A stretch of 64,000 bases of DNA from Zygnema cylindricum. Taxonomy: Eukaryota > Streptophyta > Zygnematophyceae > Zygnematales > Zygnemataceae. The notes beneath the pieces were generated by a model, which worked only from the letters and a program-made list of their open reading frames with translations, was not told where the DNA came from and searched no databases. This document shows, piece by piece, positions 31,007 through 42,010 of this stretch. The stretch is taken from contig JBBHKE010003562.1 in the NCBI GenBank assembly GCA_037447655.1, positions 207,458 through 271,457 on the forward strand, read 5' to 3'. Within the stretch, counting starts at the first letter, position 1, and every line of letters starts with the position of its first letter. Both the position numbers and the translations under genes were made by a program.

Positions 31007-31216
31007 GTTATATAATTTGATATGGATTCAAGTTGTTATCGACATTCAAACATCGACATTAAATGTTGTTTAGTGGAAACCAAAAACACGTTAGACGGAA
31101 AAGGTATCACTCAAATTGATGATTATGATGATGATATTTTTATTACTTTGAAAATTGACCAACCGATTTCACGGTCTTCTCAAAATCAAATTGCCATTAA
31201 AACCTTTATTTTTTAA
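31007..31216 (+). pseudogene. hAT transposase relic, later part (hAT-2)
   Basis: A short frame (MDSSCYRHSN at 31022) includes GITQIDDYDDDIFITLKIDQPI. This matches GVSTENEDVDDIFLTLRTDLPM, which lies upstream of the dimerisation domain in the other hAT transposase. It continues the gene broken at 26702. The hATC dimerisation region is not recognisable. Confidence 0.6.
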
Positions 31217-32250
31217 GTTGTTGAAAATTTAAGAATATGAGATGTTTGGATTGCTTGGATTTAGAAATCTATTAATTTTGACAATTCAAATTTTGAAAAT
31301 TTTATGAGTTTAAGGTAAGGATATGTAGCTTATAAAATTTAAGAATTCAAATTTAAGAAGACGAGAATTTGAAATTTGAGATGTTTCAAATTTGGGGATT
31401 TGGAGATTTGGTAATTGACATTTTAGATTGTGGAAAATTGTGAGTTAGATAATTTCGAGCTTCAAGAATTTGGGGGTTGTAATTTGGGAAGTCGGGAGTC
31501 TGAGATTATAATATGATTTGACTATGGGGATTCAAAAATTTGGGAATTTTGAATTTTTCAATATTTGAAAAATTTGTGAATTTTTTTTTTGTAAGTTGAA
31601 GGATTTGAGAAATTTTGATAATAAAAGGTTTGAAATCTCGAATTTTTAACATATCGTAATTTGGAAATATCATGTTTTCAAAATTTGTGAATTCTAAACT
31701 TCACTAATGTCCGAAACATGGGAATTTATAGGGACACCAAGTCTCACTTAGAGGTCAAATCCTATATTAAAACAATTTATGGCCAAAATTGGAGAATTCG
31801 AGCGAGGGACTTGTTGGATTTGTGGTGAAAAGTGCTGATACCTCTAAGTTGGGATACTATTAGACTAGTAAACTTACCTTATGTAAGACCATACGCCAAC
31901 TTGATTTGTTGTCAATCTGAGAACATAATGTTTAACCATCCAAAGTCTAGCTCAAGTTGTTTTGTTGTTCTAACTTATAGCAAAATATTTATTAAATGGA
32001 TTAAAAAATAAATCCTAAATCACAAGGGAGCCAAAAGCCCCTTAAGAAGCCCTAAAAAAAACCTGAAATCCAAAAACGACATTCTGGAAGGGTATGAGGG
32101 CATAAAAACCAGTAAAAAACTACAAAAAAAACAAAAATCGCTTTCGATATATCGCATTACTAATATATATCGGACAGACTAATAAAATACCTCGATATTA
32201 TGTTTTTCGATACATCGAAGTGATATTTCGATATCGGGTATTCAAAATAG
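31217..32250. other. AT-rich 3' flank of hAT-2
   Basis: Low-complexity sequence with repeated AAATTTG and GAATTTG words and short ATATCG-type inverted repeats (32140-32240). It resembles the 3' region of the younger hAT. No gene is seen. Confidence 0.5.
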
Positions 32251-32777
32251 TAGTGTTGTGTATTAGTAAAAAACTTATCGCGATAACACCGATACCGATA
32301 GTTATCGGTTATTGAACAGTCAAAGGTCCGATATATCGGCCTGGGACCAACAAATTCCATATCGGCGATAACTTTTTGAAAATATAGTATTCATACAATA
32401 GTACTATATAACACACTGTATTACATTATTTTCATTATATAGCGTAGAATTCCACGTATAAGAATCTGTTCCGCGTATCTATTTAACTGAATTTTTTTAC
32501 GGATAGCGCTGCACATAAACGTAGACAAATATAAATTAATACCTTATTGTTATAAAACTATACTATCGAAACGAAAAAAACAAAATACATAGTAATATTT
32601 CTGAATCAAACTTTTTCCAAAAAAAGACGAACAGACTGAAAGAAGCAGACGAACACACCTGTCAGACTGTCGCCATTTCCAGACGCCATATTTTGAAAAT
32701 TCTGGCAGCAGGAATTTTGAAAATACTAGATTTTTATAAAATACTAAAAAAGCTAAAATTTTATATTTATTCATTCT

Positions 32778-34839
32778 ATGGACTATGAGGAAATTGTAGG
32801 AGGAGAGGAGGATGGGAGACAGATTTTTGATGAGGAGGTAGAAGACATTCAAAATGTCAAAGAATTAGAAAACTTAAAAAAAATTAAGGAGGAATGCAAA
32901 CATTCTAAAAAAAGCATTCCGAAAGGAGCAGTATCAAAAGTATGGCAGCATTTCAAAGTGTTGCATGATGGTAGGTATTCAGATAAAGCATTTTGTAATC
33001 ACTGTGACATGCTTCTTGCCAGAGGGAAGTCGCTAAGCCTTTCAAATTTAGTGTCACACCTAAAACATAAACATAAAAATCTCTTTACAGCTGGGAAACT
33101 AAAGGAGATTGAAGAGAAACTAGGAGCCCTCGAGGACTTCATCAATAAGGGAGTTGCCAACTCTTTTAAAGACAAGCTCATTCGCTGGATGGTTTTGGAT
33201 TCGCAACCGCTAAGTGTGGCGGAGAGCGTGGAGTTTCGAAGATGATCAAAGGGTTGGCACCGAAGACAACAATCCTAGATCGACAAGGATTAACATCTTG
33301 AATGGAGGAGATAAGCATAAAGGTTCGTTTATGTTTAGCAAAACTACTTGAAGGAGAGACACTCAGTGTTTTTTTAGACACATGGACTTTAGTGTTGAAT
33401 GAGTCATACTATTCATTAACCGCCCATTTTATCAATTCAGAATGGGATCTCTTAAATGTATGCTTAGGGTGTTCCCCTTTTCCCGAGGAGTCACACAGCA
33501 GAAGCCATTATAGAGAAGTATAAGGATATGTTGGCAAAGTATAACATTTCTAAAGGTGTTGTGGCAGTTTGTGTTACTGACACTTTAGCTGCTATGAAAA
33601 AGGCTGGTAAAGCTATATCATGTGATTCGCACGGGTGTGTTGTAGCTGCTATGAAAAAGGTTGGTAAAGCTATATCATGTGATTGGCACGGGTGAGTTGA
33701 CCACCTCTTAGAGTTGGCCACCGGGAAATTCTTTGCAGGTCCAGGAGTGTCAACACTAGTAGGGTTGTTTAAGAGCTCCCGAGAGCAAACGACATTCTAA
33801 AAAGTTTTGCCACTCAATTAGGAATTAAGTGGAAGTCATTAGTGCCTGATGTAGCTACTAGATGGTGGTTGCTTCAATTTTATATTTGAAGGAACCATTA
33901 TGTGCTTTGATGATAACCTCGGTTCTAATAAATGCGAAATTAAGCGAAGAGTCATAGATTGTTATTAAAAGAGGAGTTAGTCTTTTGAAGCCTTTTATGG
34001 TGGCTCAAAGAGTTTTGGAAGGAGAAAGTTATGTCACATTGAGTTGGGTTCCCGTTATAATTAACTCACTTCTTAAGGGTTTGAAGAGAGTGGTTTATTA
34101 CACTTCAATTGAAAGTAACACCTCAATTGAAAATGGCACTCGTTTGGCAATTCACCTAATTGCATCCGAAATGGTTTCCGATTTTGAAACCCGGTTTGGC
34201 ACTCTTGATCTTGTGACTCTTCCTATGCAAATGTATATCGCAACAGCGTTGGATCCGAGGACGAAACAACTTGTTTTTTTGTCTTCTTTACAACAAGACA
34301 AAGTTTGGCAAGAAATGCTTTATGTTTTGTTGGAAAAGTTTGACGTGGAGGTGTTAAGTTCTTAACCTTCGGATGTTGGTGACGAAGGGGGAAGTTTGGA
34401 AAGTGGAAATATTTATATCGTGAAAGGGGTGTCTACAGAAAATGAAGATGTGGACGATATTTTCTTGACCCTAAGGACAGATCTACCGATGTGTTCGACG
34501 TCCGGAATAGAAGGTCCCCCTAAAAATTCATATCATGACCTCACTCGAGATGAGTTCAAGGACCATTTACTCCATGAGATAAATCTTTACAAAGGTCGTA
34601 GTATTTTGGAGCATTCGGAGAGTGAGCCCAAGAACCGTTTGAAATGGTGGCCCAAAAAATGTCACCTTTTTCCGTCATTGAGCTCATTAGCTCGAATAGT
34701 TTTAGCAATTCCCGCTACTTCGGCTCCTTCGGAGCGGGTGTTTTCAGCGGCCGGTCAAATTGCCACGGCAAAAAGGAACCGGCTTTGTTCGGAGTCCGTT
34801 AAAAATCTGGTTTTTTTAAAAGGATCGTGGAAAACATAG
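32778..34839 (+). pseudogene. hAT transposase with BED zinc finger and hATC domain (broken)
   Basis: The N-terminal frame from ATG 32778 has an acidic start, then a BED zinc finger (VWQHFKVL, CNHC at 32994-33005, HLKHKH at about 33055-33072), which binds the transposon ends. A frameshift follows near 33240. The middle carries FLDTWTL and VCVTDTLAAMKKAG, with a 57-bp tandem duplication (33587-33700) repeating AAMKK.GKAISCD. The last frame (34396-34839) is the hATC dimerisation domain: WWPKK, LARIVLAIPATSAPSERVFS. Several stops and frameshifts mean no complete transposase. Confidence 0.88.
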
Positions 34840-35049
34840 AGTCTCTCATAAATGTTCGCGACGACAAAGAGAAGGCAAATGAAAGAGAAAGATGTAATGA
34901 TGATAATGTGGGAAATACGGTATTTCGGAATGGAAAACGACTAAGGGAATCGGGAAAAGTACTTGGAGATTGGTAGAAATCTTACTCCAAAAATAATAAT
35001 TGAAGTAATTTTTTATTTATTTTTGGGTACATTTTATAATGTATGGTTT

Positions 35050-35367
35050 AACTATTGCAGATTTTTTGAGATTGAGATGTTAAAAGGTAGGACTTCCAAA
35101 ATTTTCAGATTTTGAATAGAGTGGTTTTGGAAATTGGAAACATTGATGATTAAAAAAGTGATTTTGAAAAATTTGACATTGCAAATTTTTAGAGATTGAG
35201 ATGTTTAAAGGTAGGACTTGCAGAATTTTCAGATTTTGAATAGAGTGGTTTTGGAAATTTTAAACATTGATGATTTAGAATTGGATTTTGAAAAATTTGA
35301 CATTGCAGATTTTTGGAGATTGAGATGTTAAAAGGTAGGACTCGCAGAATTTTTAGATTTTGAATAG
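35050..35367. repeat. 124-bp minisatellite of hAT-1, left block
   Basis: About two and a half AT-rich units recur every 124 bp (AGATTTTGAATAGAGTGG at 35107, 35231, 35355). The last unit is broken at ATAG (35364-35367), where the inner element inserted. Confidence 0.85.
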
Positions 35368-35384
35368 TGTCATGCCGCATCGCG

Positions 35385-35665
35385 TCGGTTGCATGCGCAC
35401 ACGATATCATGCCCGCACGCGCGATATTTGGTGTGCGCGCACGATATAATGCACGCACGCGCGGTATTCTGCACGCACGCGCAGTATTTCTCACGCACGC
35501 GCAGTATTTCTCACGCACGCGCGGTATTTCTCACGCACGCGCGGTCTTTTGCACGCACGCGCGGTATTTTGTATGCACGCGCAGTTTAAGGCACGCGCGC
35601 GCGGTTTCATGCATGCACGCGCGGTTTTATGCATGCACACACGATTTTGGCACGCGTGCATAATT
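35385..35665. repeat. GC-rich 22-bp minisatellite (alternating CG/CA)
   Basis: About a dozen units of roughly 22 bp, core CACGCACGCGCGGTATTTCT, with alternating purine-pyrimidine tracts of 9-12 bp in each unit. Reading frames on both strands (repeated HARAVF-like peptides) are by-products of the repeat. Confidence 0.88.
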
Positions 35666-36414
35666 TGCGTTCCCACGTGCAAGTTTTCGTCGGTTCATGT
35701 GTTTATGATGTGAACGCGATTTGCTTTCACGTACGATGAAATGCATACTAATTTCGTGCGCACGTTTTGTTTTGTTTATTTTCAAGGTACACGATTTTGG
35801 GAGTATCGACGCGGCGCGATTTTCGGAAATATTTCAGACGATATGTTTCATTTCGTGCGACATGTTTTGTTTCGTGCGTATGCACGTAATTTTGTGAGTA
35901 TCGACGCGCGGTATCGTTTGGCGTCGAATCGCGATTCCCGGTGGTATCGGCGGCGCTTCGATACCTTTTATTTATTTAAGTCGCGAACCCATGTAGGTTC
36001 GCGCACATGTAGTTAGGGAGGGTTTTTACCCTTGGACGGTGGATTTTGTTAGGCGTACGGCAGACGATGTTGGCCGCCTATTGGCCAACATCTTAAGTAG
36101 TTTCATGCATGTAAAGTAGACTAGACGTAGGCTAATTTTGCTTAGGCCTAGCGCAGCTCTTACTTAGCCTAATTCTCAGACTTAGAGAATTTAGCTTTTG
36201 GACAAGAATTTTCTCTTGGCGGCGGAGCTTTCTCTTGCTCTCTCTCTCACCGATTGCTCAAGTTTCTTCCTTTCTTTTGCTAGCTAGCTGTAGAGGCTAG
36301 ATAGTTTACGTACATTCTCTCTTGTAATTCTGCCCACGCTTTTAATCCACGCGGCTCAAAGCCAAGTCCGGAAGGTTTCCCTCCAACTTGTGTCATTTTT
36401 GGGAAGTGGTGGAT

Positions 36415-36894
36415 TGGAGTTCGTGTGGAGAAGCATCCGGATCCGGCTGCCCTTCCCACGGACAGCTGAACGATTTGGGTGTTGGTATTTGTGTTGTTTG
36501 TATTTTCGGTTGGGAATGGAAGGGTGATTTTTGGCCGAATTTGGAGTTTTCCTTGTTTTTGGTTGGAATTATTTATTTTGCTTCGCTGGTTTCTTATGAG
36601 ATAACTCTTGTAAAGAATACGTAGAAGACCCAAGAGCCTAGTGGCTACCTTGTGTGGAGTTCGTGTGGAGAAGCATCCGGATCCGGCTGCCCTTCCCACG
36701 GACAGCTGAACGGTTTGGGTGTTGGTATTTGTGTTGTTTGTATTTTCGGTTGGGAATGGAAGGGTGATTTTTGGCCGAATTTGGAGTTTTCCTTGTTTTT
36801 GGTTGGAATTATTTATTTTGCTTCGCTGCTTTCTTATGAGATAACTCTTGTAAAGAATACGTAGAAGACCCAAGAGCCTAGTGGCTACCTTGTG
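36415..36894 (+). repeat. 240-bp tandem duplication
   Basis: Two nearly identical 240-bp units (36415-36654 and 36655-36894), each starting near TGGAGTTCGTGTGGAGAAGC. They differ at only a few bases, so the duplication is recent. Reading frames in it repeat the same peptide and are not convincing genes. Confidence 0.9.
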
Positions 36895-38557
36895 GCTGAG
36901 TATTCTTGTCCAAAAGCTCCACTTTTTAAAAATCACATTTTCTAAAAGTTTATTTTTATAAAAATAATTCATAAAAAAATATATTTCTTTTCAAATTCAG
37001 TTTTTATTCTTGTTTTTTTCTTCCCATTTTCCTGCCTATTTACCTTTCATTTTCAGTTTTACTTCTCAGTTTTGTGTGATAAAATAAAGCTAATGAAAAA
37101 AAAATATAAAAATTACATTATTTTCAATATAAAATCTATTTTTTCATTTCTAGATTTTCTTCCACCTTTTATTTGAGTTCGTTTTTTTTTTTCCTTTTGA
37201 TCTAGCTTTATTTTACTACAAGTTCCATTCTACTTTCTCCCTATTTTTGCTTTCGTTTTCAGTTTTGCATTGGGAAAATATATTATAAAAAAAATTTAAT
37301 TTATAAATTTTATTTTATATAAAAAAAAAAAAACATTTTGTTTTGGTTTTTTGTTTTCTTCTTTCTTGCTTTCATTTCTTGTCTTCTATCTTGCTTTCAC
37401 TCTATTTCTGGTCTGCAGATTTAGGTCTGAATTTGTGTCAGATTTTTAGGGTTAATCTGCAAAATTAGGGTTTGGCCGCAGATTTAGGGTTTGGGCCGCA
37501 GATTTAGGGTTTGGGCGTATTTAGGGTTTATTTTTTGAAATTCTTAACCCTAGGTCAGCATATTACCATTCATTGGTCGCAGATTTTTGGTTTTTCCAGT
37601 GTGGAATTAGGGTTTGGGAAACCTTTTTGCCCAATCTTACCGTATTTTGTGTTTTATTTTGAATTTTTCTCAATATTCCTCATATTTCTTTCTTTTAGTG
37701 CAACTTAATTTGTTAACTAGTGGATGTTTATTTTGTTCGGGATTTGATATTTTCTTTTTTTTTCCTCTTGTCACATTTAATCATTCAGAAAACTTAACAA
37801 AATAAATATATATATATGTTCTATATATCAAGATTGCACGATTTATCACCTATAATTATCACCGCTTTATAGTTGGGCATAGCGTGGCATAGTGCCAATA
37901 CGCTTACCCTAGCAGGATACTAATTGCTTTGGTGTTTAGCGGTGGTTCTTGACACGTTCATTCGGAATCGGATCGGGTTCCATTCCAGGGAGCTTTGCAA
38001 AATCCGACTTGCCTCGACCAAGTCCGGTTCACTTTTAGTACTCACCAGAGTATTAAAGGTGTTTGTAAGTATCACGATGCCTTGCGGGTGCAGGAGCGTT
38101 CCTTTGTAATTTGGACACTCGTGTAGGGGTTCGGTGTGGATTGGTTCTATACGAACCTTTCTATTTGAGCATTTGCATTTTCCTTGTTTTCCTTGCATGC
38201 TATCTGGCCGTGAGTGGCCTTGAGTTTCCCTGTGACTATCTGGATTGGATTTCCTTTCATAGATCTTGTCGTTGGTGGCACTGTTTAGACAATTTTCGGT
38301 CTGTGCCGCTGTAGATCTGCACCGAAAGGTGCCTGGATAGTTTCTCTGTTTGTTTTTATAGATCTGGCCCTTCGGCCTTGCCCCATTGTTTGCAGGGTAG
38401 AGGTTTTGGTATTCCGGCTTTTTGCTAGATCTGACCACCGGGTCTTGCTAGAGACTTCGTGTGTTCACTTATTTTGTCTGGATTGGCCTGTCACTTGACG
38501 CACCTCGGTTAGTACGTCTTGATATTTTAGTCATAATCGAGGGTTTTCTCTTCGTTT
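36895..38557 (+). other. Leader or intron-like region upstream of the 903-aa frame
   Basis: T-rich sequence with poly-A and poly-T runs (37080-37340) and repeated GCAGATTTAGGGTTTGG words (37475-37530). No gene is recognised. It may be untranslated leader or intron of the downstream gene. Confidence 0.4.
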
Positions 38558-41269
38558 ATGCCCACGGATTGGGATAACTTGTGTTATCAATCCGGATCTA
38601 CCCGCGGCGGGACATTTTTCCGTCCACCGCAGTTAGATCTTTCTAGTTTCTCCGAGTCTACGGACGCACCAGTTTCGGTTGCGGCCCTTAGATCTCCGTC
38701 AGTTCGGTCAGTATTGACCACAGTCTCATCATTATCCCCAGTTTTCTCTAGGTCATCCCTAGATAGCACCGAAAGAGACTTTTCAGAAGAAATCTTTTCC
38801 CATCCTCTCACATTTCAGTTTTCGGTCGGTCTAACTTTCGAACCGCTAGTGCATTCTTCTTTTGACGACATGGCTTCCTCTTCAGAGGGAGGCATGGGGA
38901 AAATGCAATTTTGCTTTTCAGGGATGAAGGATACCATGTCTTTATCCCATTTCCGTATGCTCTATAATACCGAAATGCGTGATTTGGCATTTCGCTATCA
39001 AGATCGATTTGATCTTCGTGTGGCATTTTCTCTTCTTGGCCGGTATCTTAGAGGTTCGGCCCTTACATTATATTCCCGCAAGTATGATGCTATACTCGCG
39101 ATGACGGAATTTTCCCCTCCTTTTGCTGGTACAACCGAGGTCATAGGTCAAGCGGATATTCCATTCCAGGCTGCTTTTCCCGAGGTCTTAGATGCCCAAG
39201 GTGTTGTCCTAATTCCCGCAGTCCCAGAAATTCCTCGCCAATATGCTGTGGCCGCTCGTGCTGCTGTCCCAGCACGACCAGGAATGACTATTCCGTTGCG
39301 GGATCCACTATCTGTTATGTTCGATTTCTTAGAAGCCGAGTATCGGATGCAAAACCCTGATCAGGTGAAAGAATTGATGAATTTCACGCGTAAACAAGGA
39401 GAAACCGCGCCTGCTTTACGTGCTCGCATGGAGACTCTGCGAGAAGCTTTACCGGACTTAATGTCCGATGCGGAAGCTGTTCAAAAATTTGTTGGACAGT
39501 TTCCAGATGAATCGAAACGATTTATACAAAGTCATCTCACTCAGACTTACGGTCTGAAATTTACATTTGATCAGGCTGCTCAATATGCGGTAGAATATGA
39601 GATGCAATCATGTTGGTGGGAAGCTCATGATCGTTCGGAAGTCGCTTCCCCACTTTCTCCACGTAGTAGCCCATGGCCCAACAATAGGCCTCCAAAGACG
39701 CCGGCCATGGGAAATCCGCCATTTAATTCAAGAGACCGATTGTGTTTCCGATGTGGAAACACGGGGCATGATGCCCGCATGTGCCCGGATAAGTCTGCCA
39801 CATGCACCCGTTGCAACCAAAAAGGACATTATGTCCACCGTTGCCATTTTAAGGATCCTAATTATTCCTATCAGAATCAGATTCAGAACGGTGGAATTCC
39901 TGCCCGTTCTGCCAAGCCGGTCACTCCTCCTACCGAGACAGAGAAAGAGGTGACTCCGCCTAGGATCTCTCGAAGAGAGAGAGAAAAGGCCGAGTTACAA
40001 GTCATGATGGCCGCCATGATGAAGGAGCAATTTGCTGCCTTCATGGTCGAGATGAAACCCCAATTCACGGGGATGGCAAGGACAGTCGTCCACACGCCAT
40101 CGTTGGTTGGTCGAATCCTCCGGGATTCCACTGTCCAACAACGGGCAGCCACTTTTGATAAGGGATCCCCTGATCATAATCGGGACGGTAAATTACAGAA
40201 TTCCCGTATTCCACTTTCTTTCGAGAAAGAATCTCTCTCTCCTCTACCAGACACAGCTTCCTCCATTGTAGCTGAAGCTCTCACTATTTTGGATAGTACC
40301 ATACATGATGCATATCGAGCCAAGGAACGACTAAGCATCCTTTCTGCCATGATTGATGAGGTCCCCAGTGTCTCTCCTTTTCTTAATGAGGTTCCCAAAG
40401 CCTCTCCCCTTGTTGACGAGTTCGCTGCAGCCGCCGCTTTGAGGGCGTTGCAACTGAACCGTAGTCTTTCTGTTATTCAGCCGGTTACCGCAGATGAGCG
40501 CCGTGACCTTGATCCTCACATCAGTTTCTTGGACAATTCTCGAATGTCCTTCTCCGTTAATGGTGTTTCTCCTTCTCTCCCTCTCATGGACACCGGAACC
40601 AAACCCGTGATCCTTGGATCCGGATTTGCGCTCAAGCTTGGTCTGACAGCAGACAAGCTCCAAGCCACGGCTACTCGGCTTCTTACTTCAGCCGGTACCA
40701 CGGAGTCGGTGCTTGGGATTACCAAGGACCCGCTTGTCTTTCGGTTTCACAACGGAACCGAGAGTGAGTCCGTAGAGGTTTCGGTCCGAGCATTGGTCAC
40801 CAAATCCAACGACTACGAATGCTTAGTGGGACAGGATGTTATCTTCCGAATCGGTGGGGGAGTAGATATGCATGATCAGACCTTCTCATACCGTCCATCT
40901 AATTTTCCGGGACGCAAAATCTGCCTCCCTCTTGTCTCTGCTCGCAAGCCGTTGCCCACTATGGCACATTTGCCTTCCGCTCTCCCTGCATTTTCGAGTA
41001 ACGAACTTCGGGAAGACAATGGCGACCCATTTTTCACGGAACGGATCCATACTGTCGACACCGAAGTCTTTCCACACATTCTAAATGTGGTGGATAGTGA
41101 TACTAATGGGATGTTGAGTTTGCAGAGTGTTTATGCATGTACAGGTGGTGATCAAGGGTTCCACATGGAGTGCCTCTCTTCTCCATTATCTTTCAACCCG
41201 GTTGACCATTGCTACCTCCGTATCGGTTCCAGGCCCTCAGCTGTGTTGGCCAGCTCCTCCACAGGTTAA
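38558..41269 (+). CDS. Gag-protease protein, intact (903 aa)
   Basis: One uninterrupted frame in an otherwise decayed nest. Residues 1-105 are serine/threonine-rich. About 110-170 and 250-350 look like a Gypsy Gag capsid region (HFRMLYNTEMRDLAFRYQ, DPLSVMFDFLEAEYR, LRARMETLREALPD). Two CCHC zinc knuckles follow (C396-C409 and C416-C429). A proline-rich and charged linker leads to a retropepsin domain with active site DTG at 678-680 and ECLVGQDVIF near the end. Gag would assemble RNA-containing particles and the protease would mature them. No polymerase follows: the frame ends before a G-run. It may be non-autonomous, or a gag-pro gene kept for a host function. Confidence 0.85.
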   Translation: MPTDWDNLCYQSGSTRGGTFFRPPQLDLSSFSESTDAPVSVAALRSPSVRSVLTTVSSLSPVFSRSSLDSTERDFSEEIFSHPLTFQFSVGLTFEPLVHSSFDDMASSSEGGMGKMQFCFSGMKDTMSLSHFRMLYNTEMRDLAFRYQDRFDLRVAFSLLGRYLRGSALTLYSRKYDAILAMTEFSPPFAGTTEVIGQADIPFQAAFPEVLDAQGVVLIPAVPEIPRQYAVAARAAVPARPGMTIPLRDPLSVMFDFLEAEYRMQNPDQVKELMNFTRKQGETAPALRARMETLREALPDLMSDAEAVQKFVGQFPDESKRFIQSHLTQTYGLKFTFDQAAQYAVEYEMQSCWWEAHDRSEVASPLSPRSSPWPNNRPPKTPAMGNPPFNSRDRLCFRCGNTGHDARMCPDKSATCTRCNQKGHYVHRCHFKDPNYSYQNQIQNGGIPARSAKPVTPPTETEKEVTPPRISRREREKAELQVMMAAMMKEQFAAFMVEMKPQFTGMARTVVHTPSLVGRILRDSTVQQRAATFDKGSPDHNRDGKLQNSRIPLSFEKESLSPLPDTASSIVAEALTILDSTIHDAYRAKERLSILSAMIDEVPSVSPFLNEVPKASPLVDEFAAAAALRALQLNRSLSVIQPVTADERRDLDPHISFLDNSRMSFSVNGVSPSLPLMDTGTKPVILGSGFALKLGLTADKLQATATRLLTSAGTTESVLGITKDPLVFRFHNGTESESVEVSVRALVTKSNDYECLVGQDVIFRIGGGVDMHDQTFSYRPSNFPGRKICLPLVSARKPLPTMAHLPSALPAFSSNELREDNGDPFFTERIHTVDTEVFPHILNVVDSDTNGMLSLQSVYACTGGDQGFHMECLSSPLSFNPVDHCYLRIGSRPSAVLASSSTG

Positions 41270-41479
41270 GGAGCTGGGGGGGGGAATTATTGGGTTCACT
41301 TCACTCTAGGGGAGTATTCTTTCCCTTCTTTCTTGGGTCATTTTCACCTTTGTTCCTTGTCATGGTGTATATATTTTATTGACTTTTCATATTTATTTCC
41401 GTTGTTGTATATGTTTGTGAGCATGACTTTGCTGGTTGTGATGCATGTTTGCTTGCTTGCCTCTCATGCACGACAATAG

Positions 41480-42010
41480 AGCGGTTTTGGAAATTTGAAA
41501 CATTGATGATTTAGAAAAGGATTTGGAAAAAGTTGACATTGCATAATTTTGAAGATTGAGATGTTAAAAGGTAGGACTTGCGGAATTTTTAGATTTTGAA
41601 TAGAGTGGTTCTGGAAATTGGAAGCATTGATGATTAAGAAATGGATTTTGAAAAATTTGACATTGCAGATCTTTAGAGATTGAGATGTTAAAAGGTAGGA
41701 CTTGCGGAATTTTTAGATTTTGAATAGAGTGGTTTTGGAAATTGGAAGCATTGATGATTAAGAAATGGATTTTGAAAAATTTGACATTGCAGATTTTTAG
41801 AGATTGAGAATTGGTTAGTTAAGAATCTTAGAATTTGCAGAATGTGAAATAAGTGATTTGGCAAGATACGAAGCATTCAAAATTTGAGAATTGAATTTGA
41901 CATTGAAGATTTTGGAGATATAGAATTGATAAGCTAGGAATTTTACAATTTTCAGAATGAGTAATTGGTGATTTGGCAAGATGTGAAGCATTGAGAATAT
42001 GGGAATTCAA
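41480..42010. repeat. 124-bp minisatellite of hAT-1, right block
   Basis: Continuation of the array at 35050-35367 after the insertion: AGATTTTGAATAGAGTGG at 41591 and 41715, again 124 bp apart. It passes into a related but more diverged repeat with GATTTGGCAAGAT (about 41850 and 41970). Confidence 0.85.

Larger units (their letters stand above)
35368..41475 (+). mobile_element. Element with intact Gag-protease frame inside hAT-1
   Basis: A 6108-bp insertion bounded by TGTCATGC and GCACGACA (short inverted ends of TG...CA type) and by the duplication ATAG (35364-35367 and 41476-41479). Outside it, the 124-bp minisatellite resumes in register. It has a GC-rich minisatellite at its 5' end, a long leader with a 240-bp tandem duplication, one 903-aa Gag-protease frame, and a G-run (GGAGCTGGGGGGGGG) after the stop that resembles a polypurine tract. 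I find no long direct terminal repeats, reverse transcriptase or integrase, so its class is uncertain. Confidence 0.7.

Noticed and set aside
35189-35682. Reading frames rich in HARAVF or RACVRNTARA
   Set aside because: Present on both strands of the 22-bp minisatellite, so they are products of repeat structure.
36280-36972. 230-codon minus-strand frame with internal repeat
   Set aside because: The peptide repeat mirrors the 240-bp DNA duplication. Composition is ordinary for non-coding sequence and no domain is seen.
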